Shown here piece after piece: positions 20,860 through 32,298 of a DNA stretch of 64,000 nt (the stretch's first letter is position 1; each line of letters starts with the position of its first letter). The position numbers and the translations under genes were made by a program. The notes beneath the pieces are model-generated. The model searched no databases. It was not told the DNA's origin and saw only the letters and a program-made list of their open reading frames with translations. The stretch comes from Bremia lactucae (lineage: Eukaryota > Oomycota > Peronosporomycetes > Peronosporales > Peronosporaceae), in contig NC_090611.1 of NCBI RefSeq assembly GCF_004359215.1, positions 69,856 through 133,855 on the forward strand, written 5' to 3'.

Positions 20860-22257
20860 ATGACGGTGCCCGTGATTGTCGTTGACGACCATCATCACTG
20901 TCTGCCAGAGATACATTTGGTTAGTCAGACGATTGCACTTGGTTTGATATTATAAATGTACCTCTTTACTGATCGAAACGTCCTGCCTTAGGCTATCCGT
21001 CAGCGTCGCTTGCCCTTCTCTCAAATTCACGTGCTACATGTAGACGCACATCCAGACTTGTCTTTTTCCGCTGCGACGAAAACTGACGTGATTTTCGAGC
21101 CAGAGATTCTCTATGACAGACTGGACGAATCGGTTGCAGGAATTGCGGAATTCTTGATGCCATTGGTGTTTGCTGGACACGTGAATCAGATCACTTGGTT
21201 GAAACCTTCATGGGCAAGACAGGTATACGCAGTTCTTTTTAAGTCGACAACGTATTGCTTAACTTTGACCGTAATGACTCTAGATGCCAATAGGGTCGTT
21301 CAAACAGCTTGCAGTAGGGAAGCGCTTGACGAACGGTTGGTACACAAGTGACTCATAAAGAAGAAAGACTGACTTGCGCGCAGGTGCAATGGGGGTGACA
21401 AGTGAGCTGCCTCATTTTGTAGAAGATGATCTTTACTGCTCTTTGGAGGAAATGGATTCATCGTCGACGAAAAAGTGGGACTTATTTGCCATCGAATTGA
21501 ATACATCGCATGAAGCTACTGCTATCGCGACTGAGGCGATCAAAACTGCTCGACAGAATTCAAGAGCATTTCTTCTCGACATTGATCTTGATTATTTCTC
21601 GACGTGGAACCCGTTTCGCAGAGGTGCTTTAAAGTAAAGATTTTAGTTTGTGGACTGCGTAATGAACATTGCTGCTGAATTTTGCTAGAACTAAACACAT
21701 ATATTGACGAGGCAGCAATAAAGACTGTGACGCAAGTATTCTCAACCGTACGCTACAAGCAAAGCTTACTTGATCTCATGCAAGCGAAGCAACGAGAATT
21801 TGAAAGAAAAGTTTTCTGCCAGCTTATGAAACGGCTCGAGGCAGCTGATGCAATGGAATTGGCATCAAAACGCACTTCAGAATGGACACAAATCGTTCAA
21901 GAGCTGATTCCACTGTATGCTCACGATGTCAATGCCAATGACATATTTAAAGACTTGTTTCAAATTCTCGAGCAATATCGCGATCAGAAAGAGGTTCGAC
22001 ATGAAATTTGGACTGCGGGTCCATTTCTTGACTTGCCCAGCCACGAAACCTCATTGGAAGAAATTATAAGCATGGTAAGCGAGCTCGAGCAATTTCTTCG
22101 AACGAGCGCACTCGACGCTCCTGCAATCGTGACGATTGCCAAGTCCACGGGAGATAAATTTTTGCCGCCACATCAGGTTAATTTCGTATTAACTTGTGTC
22201 CTTGAAATGCTTGCGAGAACTTATGGTGAATTGTCGACAAAGTCGACTTCGGTGTAG
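20860..22257 (+). CDS. UPF0489 family protein (five exons)
   Basis: Proposed exons: 20860-20919, 20992-21222, 21284-21347, 21384-21623, 21689-22257, giving about 387 residues with phase kept throughout. Introns are 72, 61, 36 and 65 nt; the 36-nt one is unusually short. Family signatures are VDDHHHCLPEIHL at the start, VLHVDAHPDLSF, and FLLDIDLDYFSTWNPF, which together resemble an arginase-like or UPF0489 fold with conserved Asp/His positions. The biochemical role of the family is not established. The C-terminus (APAIVTIAKSTGDKFLPPHQV) is also family-typical. A Hikeshi-like gene follows in the same direction after about 125 bp. Confidence 0.8.
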
Positions 22258-22383
22258 TATTTAACATTATGAATAATACAACCACAATTGTCAAATTTAG
22301 GTGGTCGTATTATCTTTGTGATGTTCTTACACCAATCCGAACGTAAATACCTAAATTTCATGAACACATTTTCGTGTGACCGG

Positions 22384-23088
22384 ATGAACGTCGCGCTTCC
22401 AAGCATTGCTCAGTTTGGGCTCGTGTTCCCCGGCCGCCCTGTCATCACTGACTTTCGGTCGGTACATTCAGATGACACGTGGCATTTTCAATGTAAACTT
22501 ATCGTCAAATATCTGCTACTCTAATCCTCATTCATCGATAGGGAAATTGGACCGGCGCATTACGTAGTAGACATTATTGAGCCAACGCAAGTGACGGACC
22601 TCACTTTCTTCCTGCTTCCTAGCTCTCCTGTTCCGCTGGGTTTTGGAGGTGAGTTACTGCCGCTATCAAGTATAAATTATCGTCTGGTTTTGGTTAATAC
22701 TTTGGCAATAGCCGTTCTATACTTTGCTGTGCCTGCTTTACAAAATTGGCAGTTGCTGGGAACAGTTTTCGCTGAAAAGCCCAGTGCAATATTTCGAACA
22801 ACCTGGCCCACGCATCCAGATGTAGCAGGCCAGCCCGTGCTGCAGCTTGGTGTCTCCGTTGAGAGCTTGGACAATATCAAAAATTTAGGTATTGAAGCCA
22901 GCGGATTAGAAGAGCGCAAGGCATTTGCGCTCAAAATTGCTCAAGATTTATTTAATTACCTCAGCTCCTTCTCCAGTAGTATTGACCAAGGTTGGATGAC
23001 AATCCCTACCAATTTATTGGATAAGTGGATGGAGCGCTTTGAGGCAAAGTACCGACGGGACCCCAATTTTATGATGAAAAGTCAGTAG
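22384..23088 (+). CDS. Hikeshi/OPI10-like Hsp70 nuclear import factor (three exons)
   Basis: Exons 22384-22457, 22542-22648 and 22712-23088; introns 84 and 63 nt (donors GTCGGT and GTGAGT, acceptors GATAG and CAATAG), product 185 residues. An in-frame ATG at 22360 could add eight residues. The order of blocks is that of Hikeshi: FGLVFPGRPV at the N-terminus, TDLTFFLLPSSPVPLGFG, NWQLLGTVFAEKPSAIFRT, LQLGVSVESLDNI and MTIPTNLLDKWMERFEAKYRRDP near the end. In animals the protein carries Hsp70 into the nucleus during heat stress; in yeast OPI10 has been linked to phospholipid regulation. Length fits the family (about 190-200). Confidence 0.85.
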
Positions 23089-25286
23089 AGAGAGCTAAAA
23101 TATGTTTTGTAGGGCATGATACAGCAATAAACTAAAGACGATGCCTTTTCCGATAAAAGATACCTTTAGCCTTCGGCGAAGTTTTCATAAGCAACCAGAT
23201 AGGGTAACGCAAGTTTTCAAATAAAGAGGCAAAGCGTGTTGTGAAAGCACTACAGTTTTTTCTTTATACGCAGGTTTTTACCATCGCGTAAGTGGCCCAA
23301 TCTTATGACGCCCATGAACTGATATGCTATTTTTTCAAGTATTCTATACTGCAACGTCGAAGTTTTGTCAATCAGTTCCAGTGTTTCAGGGACTGTCTTA
23401 GAGAATCATGTATATCTAATAGTTAAGGGCTTATTTTATTTGACATATATTCTATAAATAACTTGAGATACTTCTATCGCCTTTTAACATTTTAACGAGT
23501 TATTTGAGTGTTTTGCGACGTTTTTTATTTATAGAAAATGGAATTATAATTAAATTAACAACTTAATCTGGTAGGCTCGTCAGGCTAGCAAAAATAGTTT
23601 ACAACTCACTGGGGCCGTCTCATATAATTTTAGTATCTAAGAAGGCAGAAAAATGGTAAATCCATTCCTAAATAAGATCTAAGAGAGAGGGTCGGGTTTC
23701 GCGAAAAGGGTTGCCAAAATATTAGTGCCCGAAGTAAAAACGTGTCTTACGAATGTAAAATACTTGTAGCGTCATCACAGATACTAAATGAGAATTTATA
23801 AGTATTTTGCAAGCGGAAGAGGTAGAAATTTACAACTATAGTTAGTATTAACGAATTGCAAATCATAAGTAATAATCAAAATCAAAAGTGATAGGTTTTT
23901 AAGAGCGTGCCAATGCTGCTATCATTGTCAATGTTAATGCCGTAATAATTCTGTTTTAAAATGAACCTTAAATACTTAAGTAGGATTTACAAATCGTTTT
24001 GTATTCGCCGCTAGGTAATTTAGCTCGACATCCTCAAGGTCTAGAATTACTGGATTTGTCTGATTGTTGCAATTGAATCTGTTTTTACTCGCTAAATTAA
24101 TACATGTAAGCGTCGTCTCAGTAAATGCCTGAAATAGGCCTTTTCGTTGGTGCTATTTATGTACCAAAATCCAGACCGCCGATTATCTAACGACTTCCGG
24201 AAAATTGCTCTGGATCATCATCTTTCTGTAAAGCTAAGATAAACCGATAGAGCCGGTCTCAATGAAGGACACGTTTTTTTATTAAAAATGTCATCCCACT
24301 TTTGACTCCAGCAATTTCGACGGCACCTTACAGAGCATTTTAAACTTCTGCTTGGAAATTGTCACAGGCACAAATTCTTTCTAGCGGAAATCAAATCTGT
24401 CCACTTTTTTACAGTCTGATCATGAGCTGCTAACCTAATTTTCTGTAAAAGAAGTTACAAAGCTTACGCAATCGCTTATTTACAAATCGCCTTTTGATGG
24501 AGACGCCCCCTTTTAAAGGTGCTTCGGTGCACAAAAGGTGTCTAAGTAATCTTATGTATCGTCGCACCCTAGTGGTTTCGCGCCTCTTGATGTTAGCAAA
24601 CACCGACCCGGCAGATGTATGTCGTTCATAATAATTGTGGCTCACATTTACAAACGAATCTCGGATACAAAAGCGTTTCAGCCCGGATATAGTTTTTAAA
24701 TATTTTTAGGGAAAGACGACAATCATTTTATCTATTATAGGTGCATGTAGCTCCTGTCGGCTGACAAGACAAGATTACCAACGGCAAGTTGCAACGCTAT
24801 GATTTTGCCAAATTGTCTTATTCTGCCACGCTTAGATCGTATGTCGTAATTTGACGAAGCCTTCTGCGATCAAAGGAAAGCACCATGGATACAAACTGTA
24901 TCAGTTTCTGTAGCCGTTTTGCCATGGACGAAAGACGCACTATAAAGTTCGAGCGCTCTATGCCTGCAACGATACTAAAAAGAGCAACGCTCTTGCATTA
25001 CTATGAGCCCTTCAACCACCTGGATTTGCCTTATACCGCGGCGTGTAGGAGCGAGTTCGTCAAATAAGACAAATCCATTGCGACACCAACGGTAAGACCA
25101 CAAATAGTAAGGCGACTTTTTTCTATGTGACCACAGTCAAGCCAGCTGGGAACTTTTATACACGGACGTCTGCTCGTCTGGAAATGTTAGATAACTGACG
25201 CTACCGCTGCGCCTGTGGCACTGAAGTTCATTTCACTAATTGGACAGTTCGAAATAGTTGACACCTCTCAACTACACAACTGAAAC
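23089..25286. other. Long AT-rich gene-free region
   Basis: About 2.2 kb with only short frames lacking signal peptides or recognisable domains (for example 24645-24430 minus and 24885-25067 plus). The last few hundred bases are the 5' flank of the tyrosinase gene. No LTR, tRNA or rRNA sequence recognised. Confidence 0.5.
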
Positions 25287-26969
25287 ATGAAGCTGATGTG
25301 GTTAGTGAGTCTTAGCCTTGTGGCACTAGTCTCACGACTCAGTGAAGGTCAGACGTGTGGGCCTCGACTCCGCAAGGACTGGAATGCTCTCACAGAGGCT
25401 GAAAAAACGACGTACCGAGGCGCCATTGCGGCTGCCATGGATTCGGGCGAGTACGCCAAATTCATCGAGATGCACACCGAGATGATGTCGGAGCGAGAAG
25501 CCCATCGACAGTGCATGTTTATCTACTGGCACCGCTACATCTTGACTGCGTTCGAAAACATGCTACGAGGCCAAGGCGGGGACTTTGCGTGCGTGACGGT
25601 GCCGTACTTTAATTGGATTACCGGCAGTGCTCGTTTCACCGCTGGGTCGTGTTCCTCTTTTGGCGATTGCCTCTCGATCGCCACGGAGCTGGGTGGGTGG
25701 ACGAGTGGCGTTACGCGCACCTTGTCTATCAATGGCGTGAGCAACACTGGTCGTTGTGTCAACCTACCGCCGCTCGACCATTTTTGCCAACTAACCTCCT
25801 CGGCACCAAGTGCCTGTGCCAGGTGCGTCCCACGGAGTAATTGGGGTACAGTCCGCTTGCCGGCATCGACGAGTTACGCGGCAATTCGTAACCAAGTTTT
25901 AAGTGGTCGAAATATCGGGGAAATGTCGTCGTCAGTTGAGCAAGGATGTCACAATAATATTCACGCAAATATGGGCAGCACCATGGGAACGTTCGCCGCC
26001 CCTGCGGACCCATTGTTCTGGTCTCACCACGCCATGGTCGATAATCTGCACGTCATTTTCCATCGCTGTCGCGTCGGAACCGCTCGTATGACGTTTGCAC
26101 AAAAAGCCGCGAATCCTGTCGCATGGCAGTCGTGTGCTCGTCGGAATTCGAATGTTAATTTTGAACCAACCGACGTGGTAATGATACGAACGGGCCTGCG
26201 TGGGAATAATCCAATTCCTGCGTCGACTGACCCGGTGGTTGGTCGATATTTTGCTGGATTGCCTAACCAGTATGCGGGTTTAATGGATACTCGGGACTTG
26301 GGCGTCCATAGCTACGGGTACGAAATTAGTGGCCAATTGGCTTCTTTGTTTACTCAATGTGATGCTTCTCCGACATCCCGACGGATGGAAGAAACAAACG
26401 CGAGCACCCCGCATGCCAATTGTGGCGCCGGACCTGACTACGCGGCGCTTAACAACTTCCCCGAGACGGATTTTAATGGCCAGGAAGACGATCATCAGGA
26501 CGTTGTGGTTATTGATAATTTGGGGAATCCCGTATCGCCAGACACTCCCAAGGATGACTATATTTCGGACGATTCTGCCAAGAAAGTCGTCTCGTGGTAT
26601 GATCAGACTTTGGACGCAATGGGCGGCGACTCGCCCGAGAATATGGTTGATCTTGAACGCCAAGCGTGTATGTTTGAGCACATTTGCTTGGGTGGGACCC
26701 AAGATTTCTCACCAGAGTTCAAGGAGCTTTGGAAGGTCAAGGAACCACGTTGTAAAACTATCGTGGATGCCATTTCCAATGGCTCCCAGACGATACAGTA
26801 CGAAGCATGGCGTGAGGACATGGAATTAGCTTTTGGATGCCCCGAGCCAACAAACGATATGTCTTCAAATTCAGGCTCGGACGGCTCGTCCCAATCTAGT
26901 AAGTGTGGCTTTCTACATGCTAACAATACGATTCAGCTTGACGAACCCGAGGTTAATATACTCGGGTAG
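25287..26969 (+). CDS. Secreted tyrosinase (type-3 copper oxidase)
   Basis: 560 residues, single exon. Residues 1-21 form a signal peptide (MKLMWLVSLSLVALV, then SRLSEG). The CuA site is His63 (EMH), His73 (EAHRQ) and His82 (WHRY); the CuB site is His222 and His226 (CHNNIHANMG) and His247/248 (DPLFWSHHAMVDNLH). The full set supports an active di-copper phenol oxidase. Numerous cysteines suggest disulphides and export. The C-terminal 180 residues are acidic and less conserved and may act as an extension over the active site, as in other tyrosinases (inference). Secreted tyrosinases occur in oomycetes, often linked to sexual or wall-hardening stages. Confidence 0.92.
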   Translation: MKLMWLVSLSLVALVSRLSEGQTCGPRLRKDWNALTEAEKTTYRGAIAAAMDSGEYAKFIEMHTEMMSEREAHRQCMFIYWHRYILTAFENMLRGQGGDFACVTVPYFNWITGSARFTAGSCSSFGDCLSIATELGGWTSGVTRTLSINGVSNTGRCVNLPPLDHFCQLTSSAPSACARCVPRSNWGTVRLPASTSYAAIRNQVLSGRNIGEMSSSVEQGCHNNIHANMGSTMGTFAAPADPLFWSHHAMVDNLHVIFHRCRVGTARMTFAQKAANPVAWQSCARRNSNVNFEPTDVVMIRTGLRGNNPIPASTDPVVGRYFAGLPNQYAGLMDTRDLGVHSYGYEISGQLASLFTQCDASPTSRRMEETNASTPHANCGAGPDYAALNNFPETDFNGQEDDHQDVVVIDNLGNPVSPDTPKDDYISDDSAKKVVSWYDQTLDAMGGDSPENMVDLERQACMFEHICLGGTQDFSPEFKELWKVKEPRCKTIVDAISNGSQTIQYEAWREDMELAFGCPEPTNDMSSNSGSDGSSQSSKCGFLHANNTIQLDEPEVNILG

Positions 26970-27564
26970 AAAGAGCTTGAGTTAGGTATTTAGCGTTGCT
27001 TCCTGCTGCTATAAAGCTTTTGCACTGGGTTAGATTATAACAATTCGAGGTCGATATGTACAAATAAATTGCAATTTTTGTGTGCCATTGTAAGTTGCAT
27101 TGCTAAGCATACATATGAAAAAAAAGAGCAACGCAATTTTTCTAAAGCAACAAGTCGATCGTTTCTGCAAAAATATTTTTGTAAGTAATCGCTACGCTAC
27201 AGACGGATACTTGAGCACGGGGCTACAAAGAAGGACTGTAAGGTTATAGAGTGAGTAAATTGAAGATTATCTGATCGGGAGCGTCTAATTGACAGCAGCT
27301 GGTCCGACTCTTTCTTCGAAAGCAAAGAGTAGGACTTTAGAAAACGTTCTTTTTAATAAGTCATTACATCGCGCATCATCGGGAATGGGACATTGCTTCC
27401 TGTTAAGTCAATGTCGCTGCATAGGCCTCGCACTACTTCAAGCACAGCGAGAAAATAGAGTAAATTAGGTCCTAACTTCGCTACTCTTTTGTGACTTCTA
27501 AGCCTACCCCTCTTGATCTTTCTTAGTCGTCAGCGCTTATATATATCTAATACCCCCCCCCCTC
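26970..27564. repeat. 3' flank of tyrosinase with copia LTR-like segment and poly-C run
   Basis: No gene. The stretch 27455-27535 (AATTAGGTCCTAACTTCG, CTTGATCTTTCTTAG, GTCAGCGCTTA) recurs at about 41195-41285, next to the start of copia remnant E6, so it is probably an LTR fragment. An 11-base cytosine run lies at about 27552-27562, directly before the E4 LTR. Confidence 0.5.
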
Positions 27565-28068
27565 TTTAACGGGTGTTGTTACATAAGTATTATTTTCTAT
27601 AAGAGAACTAATTAATATTCTAACTTATGAGAGGAAATAAGTAAATAAGTACAATTTATTATCTTGTTGATTTTGACTAAATCGTTCCAATATTACCAAA
27701 TATGGTAGTATTGACGCAATAAGACGAAGTTCTATTGATTTGTTAATTTGAGTTTAGATAAACCCGCCAATCGGATAAAGACGCGATTGCACGGTGCGCA
27801 AGTAGGCGCGATATATAGACTGTTATTAATATAATAAAGTTAGAAGTAGATAGAAGATCGTTACAAAGGAACTTAATATACTTGTACAATTTTACTTTTC
27901 TCTATTCTAAAGCCTTAGAATTTACTTTTAGTAGCTAAGGCTTCTTAGCTAGTTAGAACATCTCTCTGCACGTCGTGTACGTGATGTAGTCAAAGCGCCG
28001 CACCTCACTGTAATCAGTGTAGGCTGACTACTACAGTTATCAGTATTAGCAGAGGGTGTCCCATTACA
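27565..28068 (+). repeat. 5' LTR of gypsy element E4 (about 504 bp)
   Basis: It matches the LTR at 38872-39364 in the same orientation, from the TAACGGGTGT...GTTACATAAGTATTATTT start to the CACTGTAATCAGTGTAGG...CCCATTACA end, with visible divergence (substitutions and indels), so the pair is old or belongs to two insertions. CTGGTAGCACTTCGTAGTCCG follows; TGGTAGCAC is a candidate primer-binding site as it starts TGG. Confidence 0.75.
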
Positions 28069-28119
28069 CCTGGTAGCACTTCGTAGTCCGTTCAACGGCC
28101 CACGCACGTTCAATCCAAC

Positions 28120-29600
28120 ATGGACATGTTAGCTGATGAAGGAGGAGCTTTCAAGCCCCTCAAGAAAGCTATCTCGCAAAGTGTGAAAGGCTCGCTCGTT
28201 TAAGTAATTTTTAATGGAGAGCGATCGAGCACATGATTTGGGTCGTAAGTGGGCAAGCCGTAAACGCAGTGTTGTTCGCTCTACAAGAGACGAGCAACTT
28301 GCGGCTATAGCCGAGTTCATACAGCATGAACATGACGGAGCCCAAGAATAAATAAGCCTTGCTTCACCAGCAAGGCTATCAGCACGCGAAGTTTTAAGAG
28401 AACAGGGTGCTCAACAGTTAGAACTGTTAAGACAGCAGCATTTACATGCTGCTAGCGGGCCGACGCTTCCACGCCGACCCGAAGCTTAATGAGAGAAATC
28501 TCTAAGTTTAAAGCAGTCGAAGGCGACTACCTTTAAAGATGGTTCGTCGAACTAGACGATGCCATTGAAGCTCGCCGCATCAATGATGATGCGACGAAAG
28601 TGAAATTTGGCATGTCGGACTGCCAAATCTTAGGGCTCAAGCCTTACGACCCATTGGTTCTTACGTCGTATGAGGTCTTTAAGGCCCGGCTCAGGCAAAC
28701 ACTTGAGCCGTTACGTGCCGAATAAAGGCTCGAGCCGAGCTCCTGAGTTTGAAGCAGGGCAAGCCTGATCTTCACGCTTTTGCCCAATACACACGATACC
28801 TTGTCATTGTATCGTGAGTCATCCAATAGATGAAAAAAACAAAGGTAGATGTGTTTATAAAAGGTCTTGCAGACGGTTCTATTCGAACTAGAGACGCTAA
28901 CAAGCAATTTCCATAGCGGAACAGAAAGACTTCAGCCTGAACAGGCTTCGCCCACTCTGGAGCTTGTCGTCCTCCGAGGCGGCAACGGATGTCCAGGACC
29001 TATGGACCTTTCGTATGAAGAGAGCGAGAAAAAGCAAAAGATTGCAAAAAACAACCGCTGTCAAAAGACGGGCCGCCACGCTTATGAATGTAGTGCCCCA
29101 CGCTTAGTGCCTAGAAACATGAGTGAAGTAATCGACATCCCGCTAGGAAAAGCGGAGGGCGCGGATCCGACGCTGTTGCGAAATCGCAACGGCGAGGCGG
29201 ATCGTCAAAAAACGGTCGGGTCGGTAGGTGCGAAGTGCCCTACTGCTCCAACAGCGTCAAAAGAATTTGCAGGTCTTTTGACGAATGTTGCTCATCACAC
29301 ACAAACATGGTGTGTAACTGCACCAGGTGATGAGGTTTACCTCATCACCTTGAAAGGTATAGTGGCAAAATAATTGGCACTAAAGTCCCTAGTCGACTGT
29401 GGGGCGTCGAAAATTCTCATTCGACTCCATTCGCCAAAAGATCGCAGACTCAATTTTTGATCGCGATATCCGTCAAACGAGGATGACAGTTCGCCTAGCA
29501 ACAAGCGCAATTTTGACCGGGATAGGTTTCTCAAAAGCACGATCTATGAAGAACTTCAAGGGCTGAAACTCGTTCCTATGAATTGGCCAAATTGCTGACG
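28120..29600 (+). pseudogene. gag and protease start of gypsy element E4
   Basis: It begins ATGGACATG at 28120. Frames are broken by stops and frameshifts. Near the C-terminus GCPGPMDLSYEE precedes a damaged zinc knuckle (CQKTGRHAYEC; the first Cys of CX2C is lost). The protease start SLVDCGAS lies near 29390. Sequence order equals that of E8. Reading ends near 29600, where the E5 insertion starts. Confidence 0.65.
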
Positions 29601-29702
29601 TTTCCTCAATTTGAAGCATTGATTTGATTTAATAATGTGCGAGGGTTCTGGAAGAGACTTGGTTTTCTTTCCAACGCAGATCTGTTATAGTAAAGAAACG
29701 AT

Positions 29703-30185
29703 TCGTAGCGGAGCTACTTCGCTCCTAAAGTCAGAAGAAGACTTTTCGATTCATAGAACTTCATAATACTATAGAACTAATGGGTTTAGCAACTTAGGGC
29801 GTCGTACAAGCTATTAAAGCTTAATTAATCTTAGTTCAAGAGTTTCAGGGGTTCGTAGAACCAAGTGGCAACTAGTGCCGACATTATATACCTTAGAAAG
29901 GCTTCTATCTCTTACAGATCAATGCGCAAGCCATAGGACAGCACTTAACGCGTTAAGATAAAAAGGGAAAATCTGCACTTTATTTAATTATACAATCTTA
30001 TACCTTACCCTAGCTAATTTAAAATAGTGGTCGCCGCCAGATAAAAATTTGGCGGCGACCACATTTGTTACCCGTAATAAATGGGATTTAAGTAATTAAC
30101 TATTTTAGAATACCATATAAGGGTACATTCCGCACAAGGTGAATGTACCACAACAACGGTTCTCCAACCAATGTGTATCATTACA
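29703..30185 (-). repeat. 3' LTR of chromodomain gypsy element E5 (about 483 bp)
   Basis: On the minus strand a purine tract (GATGGGGGAGGG, 30197-30186) leads into TGTAATGATACAC, and the LTR ends near AGCTCCGCTACGA. Its distal part matches 36745-36920 (GTAGCGGAGC, CGCTCCTAAAG, GAAGACTTTT, TTCAGGGGTTCGTAGAA). A GGTCGCCGCCA/TGGCGGCGACC inverted repeat flanks AGATAAAAATT at 30029-30060. Confidence 0.7.
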
Positions 30186-30296
30186 CCCTCCCCCATCAGA
30201 CTTTTGACACTGAGTGACGACATTTGCTTCATTTGCTCTTTGAGGTTGGATCCTAAACAGCTGACTGTTCGGTTGTGTTTTTCTTTTCTTTGTCCC

Positions 30297-31000
30297 ATGA
30301 CAATCGAGCGTGAGTCACAGACTCTTAGCACCTTCCTCGAGGATGTGGGAATGGTAGACTTTAAAAGACACACTCCATCAGAGGATGAGGAACAAGAGCG
30401 TCGCTGTTCCACGGCTTCTCCTCCGGACAAACGTCGGTGGGACACTGATGGCTTAACTGAATTGAGCAGAAGACAGGACCCTGAGTCCAACATCATTACG
30501 AATCCGATGAAGAGCATGAGCGGGCAATCCTCATAGAAGAACAAGCTCGTCGTCGAGCTGCCGAGATAGCGATAGCTAAAGCTCATAGTAAATATAGATT
30601 CACTCCGCTACTTTGGAAGAGCGTCTCAAAGCGATCGCGGGTCACAGTTTGGCAATCTGGACCTCCGGTGACCTGGCTAGGACGCCGGAGGAGCTAGCTG
30701 CTCGCGACACTCTTCATGAGCGATACCTTACGCCAATAATAATGACGCGAGGTCAGTATCTGACGCGTTAAAGTGATCAAGCCCGTGGGGCTTTGGTGAC
30801 CTCAATGAGGGAAATTCCGATCGTTAAGCGAAAACGAAATCTCAATTTAGAACTGGGTCCACGGGCCCACCACTTACCTCCACAATATTTAGAATATTAG
30901 AGAGTCTGCGGATGTGGCTGATGTTCGTTTGGAACGGAAGCTTCGCTTCGATTTCGCCAAGCTTAAAATTAAAGGCCAGTTACGTTCGGCATTATGTCAT
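30297..31000 (+). pseudogene. Antisense ORF of element E5
   Basis: From ATG 30297, about 112 bp inside the E5 3' LTR, a plus-strand frame runs to 30536, opposite to E5 gag-pol. It is acidic and charged (TLSTFLEDVGMVDFKRHTP, SEDEEQERR, DKRRWDTDGL). After a frameshift an Ala/Arg-rich segment follows (ARRRAAEIAIAKAHSKYRF, near 30545-30600). An in-frame extension upstream begins at ATG 30171. No known domain. The position is equivalent to antisense frames in E1-E4, but the sequence is not obviously similar to theirs. Confidence 0.4.
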
Positions 31001-31083
31001 AAATCGAAGAAAGGTCAAGCCGATGTACCAGTGCTTCGGTTGACCGTGCAACCATAGATCGAAGCCGCACTGAGGTTGTAGAT

Positions 31084-31691
31084 CTACCTAATCCCACTTC
31101 TAGTGGTGGGAAGCGTCGTTTGACGCGAGTTAACCCTGAGCTTGGCGCTCAAAGGCGTCAACGGCGCACGGGCAATCTTGCCGAAGAGGTACCTCAAACT
31201 CACAAGAAATTCGGAAGAGAGGCACCCAAGCCACTTCACCAGATACTGGTATTGACCCATACGACGACGTCGCTTTAAAAGTTTCTTTACGTGAAAGTGA
31301 AGGTTCTTTTGCGCATCAAGCAGCGCGGGTGGGGGCCGAAATCTCATCGGATCTTTATGATACTCTAAAGCACGAAGTGCACCTTCTTCGTGATGTCTTT
31401 GCTCCGGTTGAGAGGTCCTTTGAAGCGGTTCAGATTTGTTTTTGCTGCTGAAGCGTCAGCAACCTCGTTTAGAAAGCCAGCTGGACATCCTGGTGAGGAT
31501 GCAGCAATCTGCGGCACGACCGCCTGTCTCGGCGCAAGCGCCTTTATTTCCACGTGGTATGGATCCCGACATGGGTGTGTACACAGCTTGCTAGGAAGGC
31601 TTAGCGTGTAAGCTAGACCCTTCTTGACCACGACCGTAAATGGTCCAATAAAGCGCAGCCGCAATTTGCTCTTGTAGACCACGGAAACCAA
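31084..31691 (-). pseudogene. Integrase C-terminus and chromodomain of element E5
   Basis: The frame 31691-31365 holds the GPF/GPY block (KLRLRFIGPFTVVVKKG, AYTLSLPS). The frame 31347-31084 holds PPALLDAQKNLHFHVKKLL then RRRRMGQYQYLVKWLG, the chromodomain start of chromoviral integrases; the last part is frameshifted. Confidence 0.75.
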
Positions 31692-32031
31692 GTCAGTAGG
31701 TAGATGTTTAGCGTTTAATAAAACTCGGTCATCAGAATTAATACAGCTTCCGCCTACAGCATCTGCTTGTTCTTTTTGTTTGTCTTGGTCTTAGGACACT
31801 AAATCGCGTCGCGAGGACTCGCTTACTTGTTTCCGTATGATAGCAGGGCTTATATCAGCAAGACTATCGTCTGATACACCCCACAAGCCCGCAGCCACGC
31901 AGTGATATCGTAAAAGGAACGCATGGGTGGTTGAGACCGTTGACATAGAACGGATCATAGCCTGTAAAAGCATGGACAGAGTTTAACGCAAATTCCACCA
32001 CTGTGAGAATTGAGCTCCAACATGTTGGTGT

Positions 32032-32298
32032 CTAAGCACACACACTGCGTAAAACGTCGTCAATGACGCGATTAGCTGGTTCAGTTTGACCATCGGTCTG
32101 CGGATGGTCCGCGGTGGACATGTCCAATATGGTGCCAAGCACTCGGAGAATTAATTTCCAGAGCTTACCCGGGAAACGGGGGTCCCGATCAGTGACAATT
32201 GCCACTGGCAAACCGCTTTGTCGAAACACGCGATCGATGAACAGCCTTGATGTACCTTCACCATCAATCGTATCTATCACAGCCGCTAAGTGGGCCAT
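32032..32298 (-). pseudogene. Integrase core of element E5
   Basis: Minus-strand frame with MAHLAAVIDTIDGEGTSRLF, VTDRDPRFPGKLWK (second catalytic Asp), TADHPQTDGQTEPANR (catalytic Glu in DGQTE) and VLRSVCA. Flanking integrase sequence upstream (32300-32800) is broken. Confidence 0.8.

Noticed and set aside
24430..24645. Basic minus-strand frame with RYIRLLRHLL and RKLCNFFYRKLG, suggestive of an RxLR-type effector
   Set aside because: No signal peptide precedes it, no RxLR-dEER spacing, and it lies in AT-rich DNA without other coding signs.
27541..27565. Poly-C run before the E4 LTR as a possible telomere-like or assembly-gap mark
   Set aside because: A similar C-run occurs near 39907 in the copia remnant; simple homopolymer expansion is sufficient.
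30171..30536. Reading the plus-strand frame as gag of a plus-strand element whose LTR ends at 30185
   Set aside because: The purine tract and LTR orientation, plus minus-strand chromodomain-integrase-RT-gag order, place this as the 3' end of minus-strand E5.
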